The notes beneath the pieces are model-generated. The model was not told where the DNA came from. It did not search any database and saw only the letters and a program-made list of their open reading frames with translations. Shown piece after piece: positions 20,987-24,751 of a DNA stretch of 24,751 nucleotides. The DNA is taken from the IMG/VR virus record IMGVR_UViG_3300037189_007467, positions 1 through 24,751 of that record; one strand, given 5' to 3'. The DNA comes from a virus. The position numbers and the translations under genes are program-made. Within the stretch, counting starts at the first letter, position 1; every line of letters begins with the position of its first letter.

Positions 20987-22718
20987 TTTTCTCGGCGCGA
21001 TCTTTGAGCCAGAGGACATCATCGAATTCCGCCCGCTACCGCCATCGGCTGGCCGCAGGTGGTCCCCGCTCACCGAAATCCCCGACATCGTGGAATGGCT
21101 GCAGCGGGTGAACGCCGATGAGCACCAGCGCGTGCACGCCTACTTTGGGGCAAACCCGAGGAAGGAAGTCGGTGCCAGCCAGGCCGAAGGCGTGAAGTTG
21201 GCCCGCTGCCTGTTCGCGGACTTTGATGGCGGGGCCGACTACGAAGACGCCATGGGGCGCATCAAGGCGGCGGATCTGCCGTGGCCTACCGCGATCCTTG
21301 AGAGCGGCGGCGGCATCCACGCTTGGTGGCGGCTTGATCAGCCCATGACCGATGCCGAGGCGTGGCACGTTCGCATGAAGGCGATTGCCTCGGCCCTCGG
21401 CTCCGATCAGTCGGTTTGCGATTGGCCACGCATCATGCGGCTGCCGGGATTCGTGAACTGGAAACACGAGCAACGCCCGCTTTCGGTGCTCAAGGACTGC
21501 GATCCCACGAGGGTCTACACGCTGGCCCGGCTTTCGCGGCAGGCGGTGCAGTCGGTGGTTGTGCAGCCCAAGAGCATGAGCGACCTGACGCGGCGATTCG
21601 TGGAGGAGGGATTCACGCTCGCCGCCGGCCGGCGGCAGACGATGTTCACCGTGGCCTGCGACTTGGCTGCTCGAGGGTGGGGCGTTGCCGAGGCTACGAC
21701 GCTCATCATGGGCCGGATGCGGCGTGTCGGGTTGCGGCAGGACGACCTCGACGATTGCCCGAGGCAGATAGCCAACGCATGGAAGCGGCAGCGGCTTCCT
21801 GTTCTTGGCCCTGCTGACGAGGCCCGCCCGGTTGAGGATGCCGTTGACGAGACGCCCACCCCGACGCTCGTGGACGCCATCGATGCCTGGGTGAAGCAGG
21901 AAGAAACGCCGGCCCTGCCGACCGGCCTGACATCGCTTGACATGCTGTTTGACGGCGGCCTTCCCCTTGGGCAGATGACAGCGATTGCGGCGGCCCCCGG
22001 CGTTGGCAAGTCGGCCCTCGCCCTGCAGTTGGCGATCATGGCCCTGACACAGCACCCAGAGATGAATGCCGCGTGGTGCTTGGGCGAGATGACCCGCAGC
22101 GCCTTGGCTGCTCGAGCGGTCACGTACTGGTGCGACGGCAAGCACTTCTCGCACCTGACCCTGCAGGAAGTGATTCACAAGGACATGCACGCCCGTGAAG
22201 TCGGCGTGCACCTGGCCGGCGAAATCGGTGACCGGCTGAAACTTATTGAAGCCCCGCTGGTCGTGGACAAGATCGAGCGGGCCGTGGCGAAGGATGGGGT
22301 GAAGCTGCTGATCGTGGATTACCTGCAGTTGGTCAGGAGCACGAGGCACTTCCCAGACCAGACCGGCGAAATCATTGACGTGCTGCAGAAACTCAGACAC
22401 ATCACCAACAGCCGCAACATCGCCACGGTGCTGGTCACGAATATCGCCAAGGGCGTGGATCACAACACCGAGATCGGCAACATCGGCAAGGGATCAAACC
22501 AGATTGATTTTGACGTGGACAACTTCCTTTTCGGGCAGCGAACTACCGAAGTCGGTGGTGATGGCGAGGTGCTGGTTCGCTGGCACTGCAAGAAGTTGCG
22601 GCAGGGCGAGCGGAAGGACATCGACCTGTGGTTCCACGGGAAGTACCAGCGGTTTGTGGACTCCATCTCAACTCCGTTTGAGGAGTTCAAAGACCCGTGG
22701 GGGCAATCCGATGCCTGA
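20961..22718 (+). CDS. Primase-DnaB-type helicase fusion
   Basis: This 585-residue protein joins two replication enzymes. Residues about 50-190 look like a RepB/AEP-type primase: FADFDGG (D87, D89), ESGGGIHAWW (H120) and PRIMRLPGFVNWK (154-168, with R157 and R160). Residues about 205-280 are a helical linker. Residues 318-575 are a RecA-like helicase of the DnaB/RepA kind: TGLTSLDMLFDGGLPLG, Walker A APGVGKSA (345-352), LGEM, Walker B LLIVDYLQLV (449-458) and the late GSNQIDFDVDNFLF. The start 20961 has GGGAG upstream. It should unwind and prime at the fork, loaded by the downstream initiator-like protein. An operator-like sequence lies in its 3' part. Confidence 0.85.
   Translation: MDTLSQCIDFLGAIFEPEDIIEFRPLPPSAGRRWSPLTEIPDIVEWLQRVNADEHQRVHAYFGANPRKEVGASQAEGVKLARCLFADFDGGADYEDAMGRIKAADLPWPTAILESGGGIHAWWRLDQPMTDAEAWHVRMKAIASALGSDQSVCDWPRIMRLPGFVNWKHEQRPLSVLKDCDPTRVYTLARLSRQAVQSVVVQPKSMSDLTRRFVEEGFTLAAGRRQTMFTVACDLAARGWGVAEATTLIMGRMRRVGLRQDDLDDCPRQIANAWKRQRLPVLGPADEARPVEDAVDETPTPTLVDAIDAWVKQEETPALPTGLTSLDMLFDGGLPLGQMTAIAAAPGVGKSALALQLAIMALTQHPEMNAAWCLGEMTRSALAARAVTYWCDGKHFSHLTLQEVIHKDMHAREVGVHLAGEIGDRLKLIEAPLVVDKIERAVAKDGVKLLIVDYLQLVRSTRHFPDQTGEIIDVLQKLRHITNSRNIATVLVTNIAKGVDHNTEIGNIGKGSNQIDFDVDNFLFGQRTTEVGGDGEVLVRWHCKKLRQGERKDIDLWFHGKYQRFVDSISTPFEEFKDPWGQSDA
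22542..22559. promoter_or_regulatory. Operator-like site inside the helicase gene
   Basis: ACTACCG-AAGT-CGGTGGT fits the operator pattern with one change in the right half, lying within coding sequence (residues RTTEVGG). No promoter is obvious around it. It may be a remote operator for looping, or chance. Confidence 0.35.
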
Positions 22719-23259
22719 CAAGAAACCATCCGCCAAAGGCGAACTGCGCCGCCGCCACAGGGCTTTGCTCTCAGAGGGTGTCATGGCACGCCTCGGAAGC
22801 GAAGGCCGGCTAATGGCTTGCTACGCACTGTATTGGGCTGATTTTGAGAAGTGCACGCTGAAGCTCAGTATCCGTGGGGCGGCTAAGGTGCTTGGCGTCT
22901 GCCCGAATGGCGTGCGGCGTGGCATCCAGCAACTGCTCGAGGCCGGAGTTTTGACGCTGGTTTCCAAGGGAACGGGCAGCCAGCGGAGCCAGTACGAAGT
23001 CGGTGCCCCCGGTCACGAGGCGTGTGCGCTCCGTACACGTAGCGTGACCACCCCGGTCACGACCGGTGACCGGAGCGCACACGTAGCGTGTACGGAGCGC
23101 ACACGTAGCGTGTACAGAGCGCACACGCTACGTGACCCCTATTTAAATATCTCTATTGGTAGTCAAGGTACTACCAATAGAGAGATTCAATCAGCCAATC
23201 CGCCCGGCTCGCCCGGTCAGGAACCGGACGACCGGGCCGAGGAAGGGGGGGCGGCATGA
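22711..23259 (+). CDS. Winged-helix replication initiator-like protein containing the putative origin
   Basis: The protein has 182 residues, starting at ATG 22711 and overlapping the helicase stop by 8 bases. Residues 30-98 form a winged helix: RLMACYALYWADFEKC, LSIRGAAKVLGVCPNGVRRGIQQLLEAGVLTLV, then a GTGSQRSQYEV wing. Residues about 102-142 are encoded by a 22-bp iteron array and look low-complexity. The C-terminal 40 residues are disordered and acidic (PGQEPDDRAEEGGAA). The layout copies lambda O: an N-terminal DNA-binding domain whose own gene holds the origin, next to the helicase gene. Family identity with O cannot be claimed from sequence; a plain regulator is the alternative. Confidence 0.6.
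   Translation: MPDKKPSAKGELRRRHRALLSEGVMARLGSEGRLMACYALYWADFEKCTLKLSIRGAAKVLGVCPNGVRRGIQQLLEAGVLTLVSKGTGSQRSQYEVGAPGHEACALRTRSVTTPVTTGDRSAHVACTERTRSVYRAHTLRDPYLNISIGSQGTTNREIQSANPPGSPGQEPDDRAEEGGAA
23014..23134. repeat. Iteron array, six 11-bp palindromic cores at 22-bp spacing (putative origin)
   Basis: Cores start at 23014, 23036, 23058, 23080, 23102 and 23124, exactly 22 bases apart. They are CACGAGGCGTG, CACGTAGCGTG, CACGACCGGTG, CACGTAGCGTG, CACGTAGCGTG and CACGCTACGTG. Five fit CACG-N3-CGTG; the third ends GGTG. The 11-base linkers are also related: TACGGAGCGCA (23091), TACAGAGCGCA (23113), ACCGGAGCGCA (23069) and the exact inverse of the first at 23025. Because 22 is not a multiple of 3, the encoded peptide does not repeat, so selection is on DNA. 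An AT-rich stretch follows at 23140-23160. Confidence 0.85.
23150..23183. repeat. 14-bp inverted repeat beside the iterons
   Basis: TCTCTATTGGTAGT (23150-23163) and its exact reverse complement (23170-23183) flank CAAGGT. It directly follows the AT-rich stretch CTATTTAAATAT (23139-23150). Its inner ends, TGGTAGT and ACTACCA, equal operator half-sites turned outward. It could be a primer/loading hairpin of the origin or a regulatory site. Confidence 0.75.
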
Positions 23260-23438
23260 GGCACGCCCCCCTCGGGATCCGCGAGGTTGCGGACCAGTGC
23301 CGCCGCCGGGCCGCGCTGGACACGACGGACAACATGACGGCCATCGTCCTGTTGATTGCCGCCAAGGCGCTTGAGCAACAGGCCGACCGGCTGATTCGGC
23401 AGGCTCACACCCTTGAGCACCTGGAGGCCGTCAAGTGA
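23256..23438 (+). CDS. Small helical protein in the replication operon
   Basis: This 60-residue protein starts in an ATGA overlap with the initiator-like gene, with a G-rich stretch GGAAGGGGGG upstream. It reads MRHAPLGIREVADQCRRRAA, then LDTTDNMTAIVLLIAAKALE and QQADRLIRQAHTLEHLEAVK: helices with a short hydrophobic patch (AIVLLIAA) too brief for a membrane span. It is followed by a GTGA overlap with the next ORF. No family is recognised. Confidence 0.55.
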   Translation: MRHAPLGIREVADQCRRRAALDTTDNMTAIVLLIAAKALEQQADRLIRQAHTLEHLEAVK

Positions 23439-23614
23439 CCGTATCCCAGTTGGCCCTCATCTGCGCCGGTTTCTCGATCAACGCCCTGACGTTCGCTCTG
23501 GGCATTCTTGTTGGTTGTTCTCTTCTCACTCGAAAGGATTCGACACATGACCGCAACGAAGGAACGAAAAAAGGCCCGACCCTCTGGCACGAAGTTGAGC
23601 GCCGGAAGTCTTAA
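23435..23614 (+). CDS. Small single-span membrane protein overlapping the clamp gene
   Basis: This 59-codon ORF begins at GTG 23435 (GTGA overlap) with GGAGG at 23423-23427, a strong site. Residues 4-31 are hydrophobic (SQLALICAGFSINALTFALG, then ILVGCSLL), followed by a charged tail (TRKDSTHDRNEGTKKG). This predicts one membrane segment with a cytoplasmic basic tail. It overlaps the start of the sliding clamp gene by 68 bases in another frame. It could be a holin-like, superinfection-exclusion or membrane-anchor protein; nothing decides between these. Confidence 0.5.
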   Translation: MTVSQLALICAGFSINALTFALGILVGCSLLTRKDSTHDRNEGTKKGPTLWHEVERRKS

Positions 23615-24686
23615 GGCGGCGCTGGCCGCTGTGCAGGGTGCCGTGGGCGGCGACCGACACCCGAAGCCCATCCTGCGCAACGTGCTGATCGCCAACGGGC
23701 TGATTACGGCGACCGACCTTGAAGTGCAGATTGAACACGAACTGTGGGCGGGAGACTCGCCATGCACGCTGTCGCTGCTCGTGCCGTTCGCACGCCTGTG
23801 GTCAATCCTGTCGCTGTGCCAGCCGTCCGACGAGGTGACGATCACGCCGGGCGAAACGTCGTGCGTGGTGGCTGCTGGGCACGGCACGTGGACGATCCCC
23901 ACGGAGTCGGCTGCCGAGTACCCCGAGATGGACGCGCCGGGCGTGGCACCGATCACGCGCCTGCCAGCGGACCAGTTTGTGCGGGCGGTGCGTGGCGTGG
24001 TCTACGCCGCAGACAACGAGAGCAGCAGGTACGCCCTTGGTGCCGTGTGCCTTGAGGTCAAAGGCGACGAGGTTTCCGTGGTGGCGACTGACGGCCGGCG
24101 GCTGTCGCTTGTGAAGCTCGAGCACGACCTGGCCGTGGACGATTCAAGCACGCTCGTGCCCGAGCGGGTGATGCAGCTGCTGGCACGTCTGGCAGAGCGG
24201 GCCGGTGACGAGGCCAGCGTGCAGCTGGAAGCCTCGGCCAATACGCTGATGGCAACCATCGGCGGCACGACGGTGACGGCACGGCTGACCGAAGGGCGAT
24301 TTCCAAAGTGGCGGGACGTGTTCCCGACGCGCGACGTTGAAGCGACGGCCGTGGCCCGTGACCAGTTGCTGGCGGCAACCCGTGCGGCGGCCATCGTCAC
24401 GACCGAGAACAGCCGTGGCGTGACATACACGCTGACCGCTGACGGGATCCACCTGCACGGGCAGTCGTCGGAAAGCGGCGAGGCCAGCGTGACGTGCGAT
24501 CTGGTGCAGTTTGGCCAGGCGGCCACGGTGAAGTTGGATCCCCGCTTCGTCGTGGAGTTCTTGAACGGCGTGCCGCTGGACGAAGAGCCCAATGTCGAGG
24601 TCGAGGCCGTGGACGCCACCAGCGCCGTGGTGCTGCGGTGCGGAGAGTTTTTGGGCGTGATCATGCCGCTGGCGAAGGATGCGTGA
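23547..24686 (+). CDS. dnaN: DNA polymerase III beta subunit-like sliding clamp
   Basis: This 379-residue protein is close to the length of bacterial DnaN (about 366). Family landmarks: LSAGSLKAALAAVQGAVGGDRHPKPILRNVLIA at the start; TDLEVQIEHEL; the central RLPADQFVRAVRGVVYAADNE with ALGAVCLEVKGDEVSVVATDGRRLSLV; and the third domain ending GVIMPLAK. Two like beta strands per domain fit the three-domain clamp. It should tether a polymerase to DNA; whether the phage polymerase lies beyond the window or the host polymerase is used is unknown. ATG 23547 has AAAGGA upstream; it overlaps the small membrane ORF. Phage-encoded DnaN-type clamps are uncommon. Confidence 0.88.
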   Translation: MTATKERKKARPSGTKLSAGSLKAALAAVQGAVGGDRHPKPILRNVLIANGLITATDLEVQIEHELWAGDSPCTLSLLVPFARLWSILSLCQPSDEVTITPGETSCVVAAGHGTWTIPTESAAEYPEMDAPGVAPITRLPADQFVRAVRGVVYAADNESSRYALGAVCLEVKGDEVSVVATDGRRLSLVKLEHDLAVDDSSTLVPERVMQLLARLAERAGDEASVQLEASANTLMATIGGTTVTARLTEGRFPKWRDVFPTRDVEATAVARDQLLAATRAAAIVTTENSRGVTYTLTADGIHLHGQSSESGEASVTCDLVQFGQAATVKLDPRFVVEFLNGVPLDEEPNVEVEAVDATSAVVLRCGEFLGVIMPLAKDA

Positions 24687-24751
24687 TGGCTCGTGCGAGA
24701 CGTTACAGCGTGCCGCTTTTGTTTCGGCTGTGGGCCGACCCAAAACTGAAG
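24686..24751 (+). CDS. Start of an unidentified gene (3' end cut by window)
   Basis: An ATG at 24686 overlaps the clamp stop (TGATG) and the frame stays open to the window end. The 22 visible residues begin MARARRYSVPLLFRLWADPK. It continues the early operon. Too short to identify. Confidence 0.55.
   Translation, partial: MARARRYSVPLLFRLWADPKLK

Noticed and set aside
21036-22463. 475-codon minus-strand frame opposite the primase-helicase
   Set aside because: Shadow of a gene with clear Walker and primase motifs; no recognisable protein pattern.
23014-23134. CRISPR-like array
   Set aside because: Regular 22-bp repeats, but the spacers are 11 bases and themselves related, there are no cas genes and the array is inside a coding gene; iterons explain it better.

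Overview
This window is a contiguous piece of a tailed temperate phage or prophage with a GC-rich genome. It has an HK97-type head module and a long-tailed (siphovirus-like) tail module. Both ends cut through genes: the left end opens inside the large terminase and the right end closes 22 codons into a new gene. The host is probably a planctomycete. That is inference from remembered family resemblance: a protein with an FTRPAAERIAKVV opening, a Cys-rich GACC-type domain, and the two small tail-tube-like proteins are of types I associate with planctomycete phages.

Late region (1-16525, plus strand). The order is terminase nuclease domain, portal, prohead protease, a tiny zinc-finger protein, major capsid protein, a strong terminator hairpin, a DxD glycosyltransferase, then connector, head closure, tail completion and tail terminator proteins. 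Two small tail-tube-like proteins follow, then a pair of tail-assembly chaperones, the tape measure protein and four tail-tip or fibre proteins. After these come three overlapping small genes, a calcineurin-like phosphoesterase, a DUF1599-like protein and a small ORF. Most genes overlap at ATGA, GTGA, TGATG or TAATG junctions, so translation is probably coupled.

Lysogeny switch region (16525-18535). A long bidirectional hairpin separates the late genes from a minus-strand unit made of a complete tyrosine integrase and a small downstream gene. Between the integrase and a divergent excisionase-like HTH gene lie a perfect 14-bp hairpin (an attP candidate) and the first of a set of repeated palindromic operators, ACTACCG-N4-CGGTAGT. 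Three promoters carry this operator in their 16-bp spacer. They precede the HTH gene, a 47-codon gene and the early operon.

Early/replication region (18535-24751, plus strand). It encodes a Sak4-like RecA-fold ATPase, an SSB-like protein ending DDDIPF, an HNH nuclease, a primase-DnaB helicase fusion, a winged-helix initiator-like protein, two small proteins (one membrane-spanning) and a DNA polymerase sliding clamp. The initiator-like gene contains six 11-bp palindromic cores at exactly 22-bp spacing. An AT-rich stretch and a 14-bp inverted repeat follow them. This resembles the lambda arrangement, where the origin lies inside gene O, and is the strongest candidate for an undescribed functional element here. 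I see no lysis genes, small terminase or CI-type repressor in the window; they may lie outside it.
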